This document shows, piece after piece, positions 24,148-33,682 of a stretch of 64,000 bases of DNA (position 1 is its first letter; each line of letters opens with the position of its first letter). Made by a program: the position numbers and the translations under genes. This DNA is from Kineothrix sp. MSJ-39 (GTDB lineage: Bacteria > Bacillota > Clostridia > Lachnospirales > Lachnospiraceae). The stretch spans positions 1 through 64,000 of the forward strand of contig NZ_JAHLPN010000013.1 in assembly GCF_018917935.1 (NCBI RefSeq), read 5' to 3'. The notes beneath the pieces were generated by a model that worked only from the letters and a program-made list of their open reading frames with translations, had not been told where the DNA came from and searched no databases.

Positions 24148-25474
24148 TCTCATCCTTTATTTCTCCAATCAAATCGTATTCATAAGAGCCTGTAATATGT
24201 ACAGGCACAAAATCACCGGTCATCAGTTCTCTGTCCGTATTCACAAAAACAAGACCGTCTACATTCGGTGCATCCTTATAAGTACGCCCCACATAGGCAT
24301 TTTCATCCGCCACTTTGCCTTCGATCATAACAAGCACATCCTGTCCTGTCATACCTTCGGCTTTTTCAAAGGCAATCTCCTGCTGCAGCTCCATGATATC
24401 GGCCTGTCTGTCCTTTTTGACTTCTTCCTCGATCTGATCTGGGAAGCCAGCCGCAGGTGTATCCTCTTCTGCGGAATAGGTGAACACACCAAGTCTGTCA
24501 AATTCCATCTCGTCTACAAACGCCATGGACTGCTCATGATCCTCCTGCGTTTCTCCCGGGAAACCGGTGATCAGTGTTGTACGCAGACACATATCCGGTA
24601 TTTTACTGCGGATCATCGCAATCTTATCCTTCAACTGCTGCTGGTTGGTACGTCTGCCCATACGCTTTAAGATCGTATCGGATGCATGCTGAATCGGAAT
24701 ATCCAGATAATGGCATACCTTCGGCAGTTCTGCGATCGTATCGATCAGATCTTCCGTGATTTCTTCCGGATAACAGTATAAAATACGGATCCAGTAAAGC
24801 CCTCTGATCTCGGAAAGCTTCCGTAAGAGCTCCGGCAAAGACTTCTTTCCGTATAAATCTGTTCCATACAAGGTTGTTTCCTGTGCTACAAGGATCAGTT
24901 CTTTCACGCCCTGCTCTACAAGCGTAGCTGCTTCCTTTAACAGTGTTTCCATCGGAATACTGCGGTAGCTGCCCCTTACCTTCGGGATAATGCAGTAGCT
25001 GCAGCGTTTATCACAGCCCTCTGCGATCTTCATATATGCATAATGACCGCCGGTCGTAACGACACGCTTCTTGCCGCTGACAGGCGTCTTATCGATATCT
25101 TCCACAAATGTGGTATACTGCTTTGTCTGATATTCTTCTACCGCTTCCACAATCTTGTCGATCGCCATCGTTCCAATGATCACGTCGACCTCCGGAATCT
25201 GCTCCCGGATTTCCTTCTGATAACGCTGTGCCAGACAGCCTGCTGCGATCAACATTTTCACATTGGCAGTTTCTTTCAGCTGTCCGATCTCGATCAGTGT
25301 ATTGATACTTTCTTCCTTGGCATCGCCGATAAAGCAGCAGGTATTTACGACTACAATTTCCGCTTCCCACTCATCATCCGTAAACTGATAGCCCTTTTCC
25401 GCCAGCATACCAAGCATCATTTCGGTATCTACCAGATTTTTATCACAGCCAAGTGATATAAACATAATCTTCAT
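24131..25474 (-). CDS. rimO: Ribosomal protein uS12 methylthiotransferase RimO
   Basis: A 447-residue radical-SAM enzyme that adds a methylthio group to an aspartate of ribosomal protein S12. The N-terminal UPF0004 domain has SLGCDKNLVDTE and NTCCFIGDAKEES. The radical SAM cluster is CDKRCSYCIIP. A C-terminal TRAM domain ends with DFVPVHITGSYEYDL. The length is normal. It overlaps pgsA by 17 bp. Confidence 0.96.
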   Translation of the reverse strand: MKIMFISLGCDKNLVDTEMMLGMLAEKGYQFTDDEWEAEIVVVNTCCFIGDAKEESINTLIEIGQLKETANVKMLIAAGCLAQRYQKEIREQIPEVDVIIGTMAIDKIVEAVEEYQTKQYTTFVEDIDKTPVSGKKRVVTTGGHYAYMKIAEGCDKRCSYCIIPKVRGSYRSIPMETLLKEAATLVEQGVKELILVAQETTLYGTDLYGKKSLPELLRKLSEIRGLYWIRILYCYPEEITEDLIDTIAELPKVCHYLDIPIQHASDTILKRMGRRTNQQQLKDKIAMIRSKIPDMCLRTTLITGFPGETQEDHEQSMAFVDEMEFDRLGVFTYSAEEDTPAAGFPDQIEEEVKKDRQADIMELQQEIAFEKAEGMTGQDVLVMIEGKVADENAYVGRTYKDAPNVDGLVFVNTDRELMTGDFVPVHITGSYEYDLIGEIKDENELTE

Positions 25475-25504
25475 AATAAGTCTCTAACAGGAAAAAGAGA
25501 AAGA

Positions 25505-25747
25505 TTATTCTTCCTCTTTTTCATCTCCCATAATCTTGATTTTGCCCTGATTGAGTTCGTCAACCGCAATGGATAATGGTTTTCTTCCTTTTGCAGGGAC
25601 AAGTGGTTCTTCTCCTGCAATGATCTGTCTTGCTCTTTTGGAAGTTGCCATTACAATGGAATAACGGCTGTTGACTACAGGAACTTCTCCTGGTTCAACC
25701 TCGCTGTTTACGACCTTCATAAGCTCTGTGTAAGATGGATGTATCAT
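25505..25747 (-). CDS. rpoZ: DNA-directed RNA polymerase omega subunit
   Basis: An 80-residue omega subunit. RYSIVMATSKRARQIIAGEE is the conserved core that helps assemble beta-prime. AGGAAGAGAAAA precedes the ATG. It lies 17 nt after gmk in the standard Firmicute yicC-remA-gmk-rpoZ order. Confidence 0.95.
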   Translation of the reverse strand: MIHPSYTELMKVVNSEVEPGEVPVVNSRYSIVMATSKRARQIIAGEEPLVPAKGRKPLSIAVDELNQGKIKIMGDEKEEE

Positions 25748-25764
25748 TTTTCTCTTCCTTTCCT

Positions 25765-26397
25765 TTATCTGCTTCCAAGGAACTCTTTGAGTTCTTTTCT
25801 GATTTCACTGATAAACTCTATATTTTTGGACGGCGTATGACGCGCCGCATTTACAATCGTATTGATCTGTGCAATACAATCTTCTAACTTATCATTTACC
25901 ACAATATAGTCGTATGTGTCAATACCTTCCGACTCTTCTACCGCACGCAGCATTCTCTGGCGGATCACTTCTTCCGTCTCCGTTGCCCGCCCTGTCAGTC
26001 TGTTATGCAGTTCTTTTGCACTCGGCGGCATAACAAATAACAGAACTGCATCCGGGTATTGCGCTCTTACCTTATGTGCTCCCTGGATCTCTATCTCCAG
26101 AATCACATCTTTTCCTTCTTCCAAATTTTTCTCCACGAAATCCTTCGGTGTTCCGTAATAATGCCCGCAGTATCCGGCGTATTCGATCATTCCGTCATTT
26201 GCGATCCTGTTTTCAAATTCTTCATCCGTTACAAAGAAATAATCTCTGCCGTCTACTTCACCTGCTCTCGGCTGTCTTGTTGTCATTGATATGCTGAGCG
26301 CATAATTAGGATAGTCCGTGATCAGCTTTTTCATGAGTGTTCCTTTTCCGGCTCCCGAAAAGCCGGAAACTACAACTAGTATTCCCTTCTGGTTCAT
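25765..26397 (-). CDS. gmk: Guanylate kinase
   Basis: A 210-residue nucleotide kinase converting GMP to GDP. The P-loop is VVSGFSGAGKGTL, the GMP-binding segments are SMTTRQPRAGEVDGRDYFFV and YAGYCGHYYGTP, and the lid is RLTGRATETEEVIRQRM. It overlaps remA by 4 bp (ATGA). Confidence 0.97.
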   Translation of the reverse strand: MNQKGILVVVSGFSGAGKGTLMKKLITDYPNYALSISMTTRQPRAGEVDGRDYFFVTDEEFENRIANDGMIEYAGYCGHYYGTPKDFVEKNLEEGKDVILEIEIQGAHKVRAQYPDAVLLFVMPPSAKELHNRLTGRATETEEVIRQRMLRAVEESEGIDTYDYIVVNDKLEDCIAQINTIVNAARHTPSKNIEFISEIRKELKEFLGSR

Positions 26398-26648
26398 TCT
26401 TCTTCTCCCGTTAATGTCTCTGCTCTTTGTGCTATCGTCTCAGGTTTTAAAGCCGATAAGATAATACGGTTATCTTCCATCAAAAGAACCGCCTTTGTCT
26501 TTCTGCCCTGCGTGGCATCCACAACGATCCCCTGCTCTTTGCCGTGCTGCACGATCCGCTTGACCGGTGCAGAATCCGGCTGCAGAACTGCGATCATCTT
26601 ATCCGAATTTACCATATTGCCAAAACCGATATGTGTAAGTGTTTTCAT
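26394..26648 (-). CDS. remA: RemA-like extracellular matrix regulator (DUF370)
   Basis: An 84-residue DNA-binding regulator family (DUF370). In Bacillus, RemA activates matrix and osmoprotection genes. Conserved segments are IGFGNMVNSDKMIAVLQPDSAP, shortened here to GFGNMVNSDKMIAVLQPDSA, and TQGRKTKAVLLMEDNRIILS. It sits 12 nt after yicC and overlaps gmk. The exopolysaccharide module elsewhere in the window could be a target, but no site was identified. Confidence 0.9.
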   Translation of the reverse strand: MKTLTHIGFGNMVNSDKMIAVLQPDSAPVKRIVQHGKEQGIVVDATQGRKTKAVLLMEDNRIILSALKPETIAQRAETLTGEEE

Positions 26649-26660
26649 ATGAGCATTTCC

Positions 26661-27539
26661 TTATTCGATATTCTGAATCTGTTCTCTGACCTTTTCGATC
26701 TCTGTCTTCAGCTCTATTGCATGATTGGAAATATCCAGATTGTTTGCTTTGGAAAGCGTTGTATTGGCTTCCCGGTTCATTTCCTGTGCGATAAAATCAA
26801 GCTTACGTCCGATACTGCCACCTTCCAGCAGTGTCTGCTTTGTCGTCTCGATGTGACTGCGCAGACGAACCATTTCTTCATCGACACAGATCTTATCCGC
26901 AAACAGAGTCACTTCCATTAAAATTCTGTTATCCTCAGCCTGCGCATCTGTCAGAAGTTCTTTTACCTTTTCGTAAATCTTCTGCTTATATTCTTCAACA
27001 ATTTCCGGAGAACGCTTTTCAATATAATCCACATGTACAAGCATGCCATCCAGCTTGCCGATCAGGTCATCACGCAGATTCTCACCTTCCACAACACGGG
27101 ACTGTACAAACTGCTCTGCTGCACCGCGGATCGTCTCCTCTAAAAGCTTCCAGATTTCTTCTTCATCAGCAGCAATCTCTTCCATAGTAAATACTTCCGG
27201 ATATCTGGAAAGTCCGGATACCTTGATGTCATTTTCCAGTCCGAAATCATCTGCCATCTGGTTCAGATACTGCATATATTCTGCTGCAATTTCTTTATTA
27301 TATTTGACAGCCACCGTGCTTTCGGAATAATCCTCATAGGTAATAAAGACATCAATCTTACCTCTCTGCATATATTCCTTGAGCAGATTCCGGATGGATG
27401 CTTCAAAGAAATTCAGCTTCTTTGGCATCTTGATCGTCACATCCATATATCTGTGATTGACTGATTTGATCTCTACCGTAAACTTACGGTCGTTTCTTGC
27501 GAGCTCGCACCGGCCAAAACCGGTCATACTTTTAATCAT
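26661..27539 (-). CDS. YicC/YloC-family endoribonuclease
   Basis: A 292-residue protein of the YicC family, members of which cleave RNA. The N-terminus MIKSMTGFGR, the segment IKSVNHRYMDV and the C-terminal domain LLEGGSIGRKLDFIAQEMNR are diagnostic. AAGGGGAACCGAA precedes the ATG. It starts the operon with remA, gmk and rpoZ. Confidence 0.93.
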   Translation of the reverse strand: MIKSMTGFGRCELARNDRKFTVEIKSVNHRYMDVTIKMPKKLNFFEASIRNLLKEYMQRGKIDVFITYEDYSESTVAVKYNKEIAAEYMQYLNQMADDFGLENDIKVSGLSRYPEVFTMEEIAADEEEIWKLLEETIRGAAEQFVQSRVVEGENLRDDLIGKLDGMLVHVDYIEKRSPEIVEEYKQKIYEKVKELLTDAQAEDNRILMEVTLFADKICVDEEMVRLRSHIETTKQTLLEGGSIGRKLDFIAQEMNREANTTLSKANNLDISNHAIELKTEIEKVREQIQNIE

Positions 27540-27570
27540 TTCGGTTCCCCTTATCTGTTACTATTCTAGC

Positions 27571-28986
27571 TTATTTTATTTTCACTTTCTTCGTTTTCGT
27601 CCACTTACCACCGACAATTTTTCCATTATCTTTCACATAATAACGCATCTTATAATAATATGTCTTATGGCGCTTGATCCCATAATCGTAATAATACGAT
27701 GTATCTTTTAACGTTTTGATTTTCTTAAACCCTGATCTCGGACTGGTGGATCTGTAAACTTCATATCCTGCATAGCTGCCGGTATTCTTCCATGAAAGAG
27801 AAGCATATGCGCCCGATCCATAATATCTGCGATATCCCTGTACCTTGAAAGAGGATGGCGCTTTCTTCTTGATCGTCTTTTTGGAACTTGTCAGTGCAAC
27901 CTTATAGGTAGCATTTCCATCATTGCCATCAATTTTCAGATAATATGTATGATTTTTTGAAAGGTTCAACCAGATTGTTGTCTGTTCTCCACCGGATAAA
28001 TAATAATTATTTACCTTAGAATTGGCAGAAGCAATATCATTTCTTGTATATAAAGTAAAATGTTCCGTAATCGTAGATGTATTTTTCAAATCCAACTGAT
28101 AAGCCGTTGTCTTTTTTGCAGTCTTAAACCGATAAAAATCCACATCTCCTTCTATTTCGATTGTCCCGTTCTTATATTTACCGTCAGTAAGTTTAACTGC
28201 CCCTGCAAAATCATCGGATGCATCATCCGGAATTTTCGATACCTTTACTTTATAGCGGGTTGCATCTCCCCAATAATTACCTGACATACATATATAGTAG
28301 GTATGATTCTTTTCGAGCTTATACGCCATCGTCCTGCTGGAACCGGAAAAAATTGACATGTCCTGATGTGCATAAGAAGAGTCTGGTCCCTCATATAATT
28401 TCAGTTCGGCAGATTCGCTTCCTGTACCGTATCCCGCAATTTCATAGTAGGAATTAGAATTATCTGTTGTAAAACGGAAAAAATCAGTTTCATTTAATCC
28501 GGATACTTCGATCTGTCCTTCTACCATCTGTCCAAATGCGATTGGTGTTGCTTCAGCAAATGTATTACCATAATCATCCGCAATCTTATTGAGATATACA
28601 AAACCTGTTGTACCCGAATATGATGTCACCTCCAGATAATAGGTTGTATTTGGATCCAGATACTTGGTATATGTGTTATTTCTGTTACTCCAGACAGAAC
28701 TGTTTAATATCTTTGTATAATCAGTTCCCGGTCCATTATAAAGTTTAATATCCAGATCATGCCCTCCGTTATTATGACAGGTAATAGAATAATAACATCT
28801 GCTGCTATCTGTTGTAATCTGATAAAATGCAGAGTTTCCTTCCTCCAGGACAAACGATTTCTGTGTCCCGTTTGCTGTCAACGGAATTGCATTTGTGATC
28901 TGCGCTGCTTTTACTGTTATGGCAGTCAGAACAAATGCTGCAGCCAACAGTATTGTTCCCATAAACTGTTTTAAGTGTTTCTTCAT
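27571..28986 (-). CDS. Secreted protein with pre-peptidase C-type repeats and Fn3-like end
   Basis: A 471-residue exported protein. The signal peptide is MKKHLKQFMGTILLAAAFVL ending near VKAAQ. Three PPC-like beta-sandwich repeats follow (about 35-110, 140-240, 250-345), each with the DFYRFTT and HTYYLKI/YYICMSG type strands. The last ~85 residues resemble a fibronectin type III domain (SFKVQGYRRYYGSGAYASLS, YEVYRSTSPRSGFKKIKTL). There is no cell-wall anchor or catalytic domain, so it may act as a secreted adhesin or carbohydrate/protein-binding factor. It is monocistronic. The role is unknown. Confidence 0.8.
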   Translation of the reverse strand: MKKHLKQFMGTILLAAAFVLTAITVKAAQITNAIPLTANGTQKSFVLEEGNSAFYQITTDSSRCYYSITCHNNGGHDLDIKLYNGPGTDYTKILNSSVWSNRNNTYTKYLDPNTTYYLEVTSYSGTTGFVYLNKIADDYGNTFAEATPIAFGQMVEGQIEVSGLNETDFFRFTTDNSNSYYEIAGYGTGSESAELKLYEGPDSSYAHQDMSIFSGSSRTMAYKLEKNHTYYICMSGNYWGDATRYKVKVSKIPDDASDDFAGAVKLTDGKYKNGTIEIEGDVDFYRFKTAKKTTAYQLDLKNTSTITEHFTLYTRNDIASANSKVNNYYLSGGEQTTIWLNLSKNHTYYLKIDGNDGNATYKVALTSSKKTIKKKAPSSFKVQGYRRYYGSGAYASLSWKNTGSYAGYEVYRSTSPRSGFKKIKTLKDTSYYYDYGIKRHKTYYYKMRYYVKDNGKIVGGKWTKTKKVKIK

Positions 28987-29099
28987 CTTTTTCCTCCCAC
29001 ATAATAGTACATTTCTGATTATTTATGCCTCATACATAATTCTATTTAGTATAGCATACTGCCTATCAATGCGCAACCGACCATATGTGACATTCCACA

Positions 29100-30842
29100 T
29101 CATTCCGCCTGTCGTATCTTTGAAATATCCGGATCGATCACCATGGAATAATTGGTGTAGTACACCACAAAGCCCGGTTTTGCGCCGCCCGGCTTTTTCA
29201 CATGCTTGCGCTGTACATAGTCCACTTCAATGCTGTTCCGCCCTTTGGCACTGGAATAATGGGCAGCCAGTCTGCCGGCTTCCTCAAATGTCCGGTCCGG
29301 CAGTTCTTTTCCGTTCGTTTTGACGATCACGTGAGAACCTGGCATTCCTTTTGCATGGAACCACCAGTCACCGCCCTGTGCCATCTGGAATGTGATCTCC
29401 TCATTCTGGAAATTGTTTTTGCCGACATACATATCAAAGCCGTCACTGCTGATGAAATGCAGCGGTCTGGAAACGATCTTTTCTTTCTTTTTGCTGCCTT
29501 TATGACGGATATAGCCACTCTGCACAAGCTCCTCCCGGATCTGGGAAAGATCCGCTTCGTCCTGTGCCAGATCCAGTGCATTGACAACAGACTTCAGATG
29601 CTCTACCTCTTCACCCGTTTCCTGCACATATTCTGTCAGCGCTTCATAGGTACGTTTCAGTTTACCGTAGCGGTCAAAGTATTTCTTTGCATTTTCCATC
29701 GGTGTCAGCTGATCGTCCAGCGGGATCTCGATCTCTTCTCCCGTGTAATAATTGGGAACGGTCGCCTTTTTCGCTCCCGGCTCGATCTGATAGCCGTATG
29801 TATGGAGCAGTTCTCCGTATACTTTGTATTTTTCTCTCTTTTCCGTATCTGCCAGCTGTTTTACCTGCAGATCGTATTTTTTCACATTTCGCTCTAATGC
29901 AGTTGTGACGATCTTTCTCAGATCCGTGGACTTTTGCCGGATCCTGGTCACCGCGCTCTTTTCCGAATAATAACTCCACAAAAGCTCGGAAATACTGTCA
30001 TATACCTTCTTTTCTTTCTCTTCATAAAGGGTAAACGGAAGTGCCCCGAATTCCACCGGTTCTCCGTTATCATAATAGACTGCCGGTTCAAAAATACCCA
30101 GCTTTACCGCATCTATATAAGAAGCAAACGCCTGATACAGCCTCTCTTCCATGACAGGATCCAGTACACTTGTCGGCAGATCTGCATCTACACCGGCTCT
30201 GTAGCAGATCTCCTGTGCAACGATCGGCGATACACCCGTATAGCGGGAATAGATCCCTTTGTAAACTGCTACGGAATTCTCTTTCAGATCTGCCAGAAAC
30301 GTCTCCTTATTGACCGTATCGGTCAGTGCATCTTTTTTATGCTCCGTCTGTGGTATAAAATAGGTTCTGCCCGGAAGCACCTCACGCACGCTGGAAACCA
30401 GTCCCGAAATATGCTTGATACTGTCCAAGATCTTGTTTTCTTCATCATAGAATATGATATTACTGTGCTTTCCCATCAATTCCATGGCAAGTGTCTTTCT
30501 GCGCAGGTCACCCATTTCATCCAGATGCTCGATCTCAAACCGCACCACACGTTCCAGACCGGGCTGGTCAATCTTTACAATCCTGCCATTCTGGATATGC
30601 TTTCTGAGCAGCATACAGAAATTCGGAGCCGTCATCGGGCTCTTTTTATTTTCCTGCGTCAGATAAATAAGCGGCAGCGATGCATCTGCGCTCATAGAGA
30701 GCCGGTACTGTGTTCCGCCTGCCTTGATCGTCAGCAGGATCTCATCTTTTTCCGGCTGTGCAATCTTATAGACTCTTCCATCCAGTAATTTTTCATTCAG
30801 TTCCTGCACAACGCAGGCCATTGTAATTCCATCAAATGCCAT
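29100..30842 (-). CDS. rqcH: RqcH/NFACT-family ribosome quality control protein
   Basis: A protein of about 580 residues. NFACT-N (MAFDGITMACVVQELNEKLL), a helical coiled-coil middle (RYGKLKRTYEALTEYVQET), and the NFACT-R domain (YVGKNNFQNEEITFQMAQGG, WWFHAKGMPGSHVIVKT) are all present. Relatives bind stalled 50S-peptidyl-tRNA complexes and recruit tRNA-Ala to add alanine tails; it is often misnamed fibronectin-binding protein. The ATG at 30842 is chosen for the canonical MAFDG start; the 29 extra codons run through the glgA terminator. GAGGAAGAAA precedes it. Confidence 0.93.
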   Translation of the reverse strand: MAFDGITMACVVQELNEKLLDGRVYKIAQPEKDEILLTIKAGGTQYRLSMSADASLPLIYLTQENKKSPMTAPNFCMLLRKHIQNGRIVKIDQPGLERVVRFEIEHLDEMGDLRRKTLAMELMGKHSNIIFYDEENKILDSIKHISGLVSSVREVLPGRTYFIPQTEHKKDALTDTVNKETFLADLKENSVAVYKGIYSRYTGVSPIVAQEICYRAGVDADLPTSVLDPVMEERLYQAFASYIDAVKLGIFEPAVYYDNGEPVEFGALPFTLYEEKEKKVYDSISELLWSYYSEKSAVTRIRQKSTDLRKIVTTALERNVKKYDLQVKQLADTEKREKYKVYGELLHTYGYQIEPGAKKATVPNYYTGEEIEIPLDDQLTPMENAKKYFDRYGKLKRTYEALTEYVQETGEEVEHLKSVVNALDLAQDEADLSQIREELVQSGYIRHKGSKKKEKIVSRPLHFISSDGFDMYVGKNNFQNEEITFQMAQGGDWWFHAKGMPGSHVIVKTNGKELPDRTFEEAGRLAAHYSSAKGRNSIEVDYVQRKHVKKPGGAKPGFVVYYTNYSMVIDPDISKIRQAE

Positions 30843-30886
30843 TTTCTTCCTCGCCTGTGCTTGTTTTTCCCAATCTGTCCCGACAA

Positions 30887-30917
30887 GAAACAAGACCGGA
30901 GCTACCGGTCTTGTTTC
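30887..30917 (-). terminator. Terminator of glgA
   Basis: GAAACAAGACCGG pairs with CCGGTCTTGTTTC around a 5-nt loop, with a T-rich flank on the minus strand. It lies 29 nt past the glgA stop and ahead of rqcH. Confidence 0.8.
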
Positions 30918-30945
30918 TGTATGATCCATTCATAAAATTCTTATC

Positions 30946-32391
30946 TTAGCCGATCAGCCAGTCATACATTTCCTGATACTTCGCTGCGGATACGCCCCAG
31001 GAGAAGTCAGCCGCCATAGCGCGATCCACCATCTTATTCCATTCACGCTTGCGCTGATAGAATACATATTTTGCGTAACGGATCGTTGCCAGCATTTCAT
31101 ATGCATTGTAATTTGCAAAGCTGAAGCCTGTTCCTGTGCTTTCGTATTCATTGTACGGCTCTACCGTATCCTTCAGACCACCTGTTTCCCTGACGATCGG
31201 AAGTGTTCCGTAATGCAGTGCCATAAGCTGTGAAAGACCGCACGGCTCAAATAAGGATGGCATCAGGAACGCATCCGATGCAGCATAGATCTTATGGGAT
31301 AATGCATCGGAATAATAAATATTTGCCGATACTTTATTATTGTATTTCCAGTCAAAATGACGGAACATATTTTCATATTTTTCTTCGCCTGTACCAAGTA
31401 CAACGATCTGGACATCTTCCTGACAAAGCTCATCCATGACATAAGCAATCAGGTCAAAGCCCTTCTGATCTGTCAGTCTGGAAACGATACCGATCATAAA
31501 CTTCTTATCATCCTGCTCCAGACCAAGCTCCTGCTGCAGGGCACGTTTGTTTTTGATCTTTTCCTTTCGGAAGTTTGCTGCATTGTACGGTGCTACGATA
31601 TTCTTATCCTTTTCCGGATTGAACTCTTCATAATCGATACCATTGACGATACCGCGTAGTGCGCCGGATCTTGCACGCAGCAGACCGTCCAGTCCTTCTC
31701 CGTAAAACTGTGTCTTGATCTCTTCCGCATAGGTGTCGGAAACGGTTGTTACCGCATCCGCATAAACGATACCGCCCTTTAACAGGTTTGCATCCTTGTA
31801 TGCTTCCAGTTTATCGGATGTAAAGAAATAGTCAGGCAGTCCTGTGATGTCTTTGACATCCTTGACATTCCAGCGTCCCTGGAATTTCAGATTATGTATT
31901 GTCATAACTGTCTTAATGCCACGGAAGAACTCTCCGCCCGCAAAGCGTTCCTTTAAATATACCGGGATCAGACCTGTCTGCCAGTCATGGCAATGGATCA
32001 GATCCGGTCTGAAGCCTGTCAGAGGCAGAGCAGATAATGCTGCCTTACAGAAGAAACTGAACTTACGGATCTCATCGAGTACATTGTCGCTGTAGATCTT
32101 AAAACCGCTGAAGTAAGATTCGTTGTCGATAAAGTAATAGGTAATGCCGTCTACCTTTGCTTCCAGCACACCAACATATTCACTCTTCCAGTTGAAGTCC
32201 ATATAAAAGTGTGTCTTATACTTCATCTTGTCCTTTAATTCCTGCTTGATACAGGTATACTTCGGAAGCATGACACGCACATCAAAGTACTTCTTGTCAA
32301 TGTTCTTCGGAAGAGATCCGACAACGTCTGCAAGTCCTCCTGTCTTAATAAAAGGAACTCCCTCAGATGCAATAAACAGTATGTTCTTCAT
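30946..32391 (-). CDS. glgA: Glycogen synthase (ADP-glucose)
   Basis: A 481-residue GT5 glycosyltransferase extending alpha-1,4-glucan from ADP-glucose. The N-terminal KTGGLADVVGSLPK motif binds the sugar nucleotide. HCHDWQTGLIP, VNGIDYEEFNP and the C-terminal SLFEPCGLSQLMALHYG are diagnostic. AGGATTATAAAGA precedes the ATG. No other glg gene is adjacent, so the pathway is dispersed in this genome. Confidence 0.96.
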   Translation of the reverse strand: MKNILFIASEGVPFIKTGGLADVVGSLPKNIDKKYFDVRVMLPKYTCIKQELKDKMKYKTHFYMDFNWKSEYVGVLEAKVDGITYYFIDNESYFSGFKIYSDNVLDEIRKFSFFCKAALSALPLTGFRPDLIHCHDWQTGLIPVYLKERFAGGEFFRGIKTVMTIHNLKFQGRWNVKDVKDITGLPDYFFTSDKLEAYKDANLLKGGIVYADAVTTVSDTYAEEIKTQFYGEGLDGLLRARSGALRGIVNGIDYEEFNPEKDKNIVAPYNAANFRKEKIKNKRALQQELGLEQDDKKFMIGIVSRLTDQKGFDLIAYVMDELCQEDVQIVVLGTGEEKYENMFRHFDWKYNNKVSANIYYSDALSHKIYAASDAFLMPSLFEPCGLSQLMALHYGTLPIVRETGGLKDTVEPYNEYESTGTGFSFANYNAYEMLATIRYAKYVFYQRKREWNKMVDRAMAADFSWGVSAAKYQEMYDWLIG

Positions 32392-32485
32392 TCTTTATAA
32401 TCCTCCAATATTTGTTTTCACCTGCTACCCGGACAGGTAAATACCTTGGAACAATTATACACCAATCACGTGCATTTTGAAAGAA

Positions 32486-33004
32486 CTAATTTGCGCGATA
32501 TAAAAGCCTGATCTTATCTGCGATCAGTGCGATAAATTCCGAGTTTGTGGGCTTTCCTTTCCCTGTATTGATCGTGTAGCCGAACAGCGCATCCAGTGTT
32601 TCCATCTTGCCACGGCTCCACGCCACCTCGATCGCATGCCGGATCGCACGTTCCACCCTGCTTGCCGTCGTCTGGTATTTCTTAGCGATCGTCGGGTACA
32701 GGATTTTGGTAATGGAATTAAGCATGTCAATATCTTCTACCGCCATCATGATTGCTTCCCGCAGATACTGATAGCCTTTGATGTGGGCAGGGACACCAAG
32801 CTCATGAATCATGTCCGTTACATCTTTTTCAAGATCCCGGACAGGCTTTTCTTTCTGCGGTGCTGCCTGCGGATGCGTTTCCTGTCTGTTTTTGGAAGGG
32901 ACGGAAATCACAATTTGAAATTCTTTGTCCTGGTGGATCAGATCGGTCAGTATTTTAAACATTCTGTCGTTATCCTGTGTAGTTACAACATTCAACTGCT
33001 GCAT
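32486..33004 (-). CDS. Spo0A-like DNA-binding protein with collapsed receiver domain
   Basis: A 172-residue protein. Residues from about 60 to the end are a complete Spo0A effector domain: [60 protein letters not shown]. The first ~32 residues ([20 protein letters not shown]) resemble strand 1 and helix 1 of the Spo0A receiver, but the phospho-accepting Asp and the rest of the receiver are gone, replaced by a 25-residue linker. The start is fixed by AAGGAGGG ahead of the ATG. It should bind 0A-box DNA without phosphorylation control. It could act as an antagonist or constitutive form of Spo0A, which is inference. Confidence 0.88.
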   Translation of the reverse strand: MQQLNVVTTQDNDRMFKILTDLIHQDKEFQIVISVPSKNRQETHPQAAPQKEKPVRDLEKDVTDMIHELGVPAHIKGYQYLREAIMMAVEDIDMLNSITKILYPTIAKKYQTTASRVERAIRHAIEVAWSRGKMETLDALFGYTINTGKGKPTNSEFIALIADKIRLLYRAN

Positions 33005-33043
33005 GGAAAAATCCCTCCTTACTTCTTGTTCCTTGTGTAGCAT

Positions 33044-33073
33044 ATTATAACAATGTGTCATTTTGTGTTGCAA
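33044..33073 (-). promoter_or_regulatory. SigA-type promoter of the Spo0A-like gene
   Basis: Minus strand TTGCAA (33068-33073), 18-nt spacer, TATAAT (33044-33049), about 40 nt before the start codon. Confidence 0.6.
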
Positions 33074-33216
33074 GCTACAGTCATCGCATAAAAACGACGT
33101 TTTCGGCAAAAATACCACGGCACTTTTGAAATATAACTGTTTTTGACAGCATTATTACACTTATTTAGGGAGATCATGCGATTTATTTTCCATCTTTATA
33201 CAATCTCTCCTCACCC

Positions 33217-33245
33217 TCGACATTCTCCTCCCGTTTCGCTATAAT
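33217..33245 (+). promoter_or_regulatory. SigA-type promoter of the helix-turn-helix gene
   Basis: TCGACA (33217-33222), 17-nt spacer, TATAAT (33240-33245), 26 nt before the start codon. It is divergent from the Spo0A-like gene's promoter. Confidence 0.65.
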
Positions 33246-33271
33246 AGAAAAAAAGAGACAGGAGGTATCAT

Positions 33272-33682
33272 ATGAAATCTACCGATGAACTGATCAATGA
33301 TCTGAAAAAACAGGATCAGACCTCTTTTCTGAAAAATGAAACAGACTATGCCCAGTCCGGCGGTGCTTATTTATCCATGCTGTTAAAGGAACATCACCTG
33401 CAGCCCGGCAATCTGATCCGGGATCTGGAGCTGGAACGCTCCTATGCCTATCAGATTCTGCGCGGCAGCCGCAATCCTACCAGAATCCTTCTGCTGCGTA
33501 TCGGTTTTTATCTGCAGCTGTCACTGGCGGAATTCCAGCGCATGCTGTCCATCTGCCAGCGTGCCATCCTGTATCCGCGGAACCGGTTTGATGCGGCGAT
33601 CATCTATGCACTGGAGCACAATATGACAATCGAAGATCTGAATAATCTTTTAGAAGAAATAGGAGAACCACCGCTGCGATGA
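33272..33682 (+). CDS. Helix-turn-helix (XRE-like) protein
   Basis: A 136-residue cytosolic protein, one of two plus-strand genes in the core part. An XRE-like helix-turn-helix is seen in LLKEHHLQPGNLIRDLELER and SYAYQILRGSRNPTRILLLR (about residues 30-70). The C-terminal helical part ends EDLNNLLEEIGEPPL. AGGAGGTATCAT precedes the ATG. It converges with the LRR-kinase gene, with only 12 bp between stops and a shared hairpin. It may regulate that neighbour or the divergent Spo0A-like gene, but this is a guess from position. Confidence 0.75.
   Translation: MKSTDELINDLKKQDQTSFLKNETDYAQSGGAYLSMLLKEHHLQPGNLIRDLELERSYAYQILRGSRNPTRILLLRIGFYLQLSLAEFQRMLSICQRAILYPRNRFDAAIIYALEHNMTIEDLNNLLEEIGEPPLR

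Noticed and set aside
33095-33110. 0A-box-like sequence upstream of the Spo0A-like gene
   Set aside because: TTTGCCGAAAA departs from the TGTCGAA core at a key base, so autoregulation by this site is not supported.
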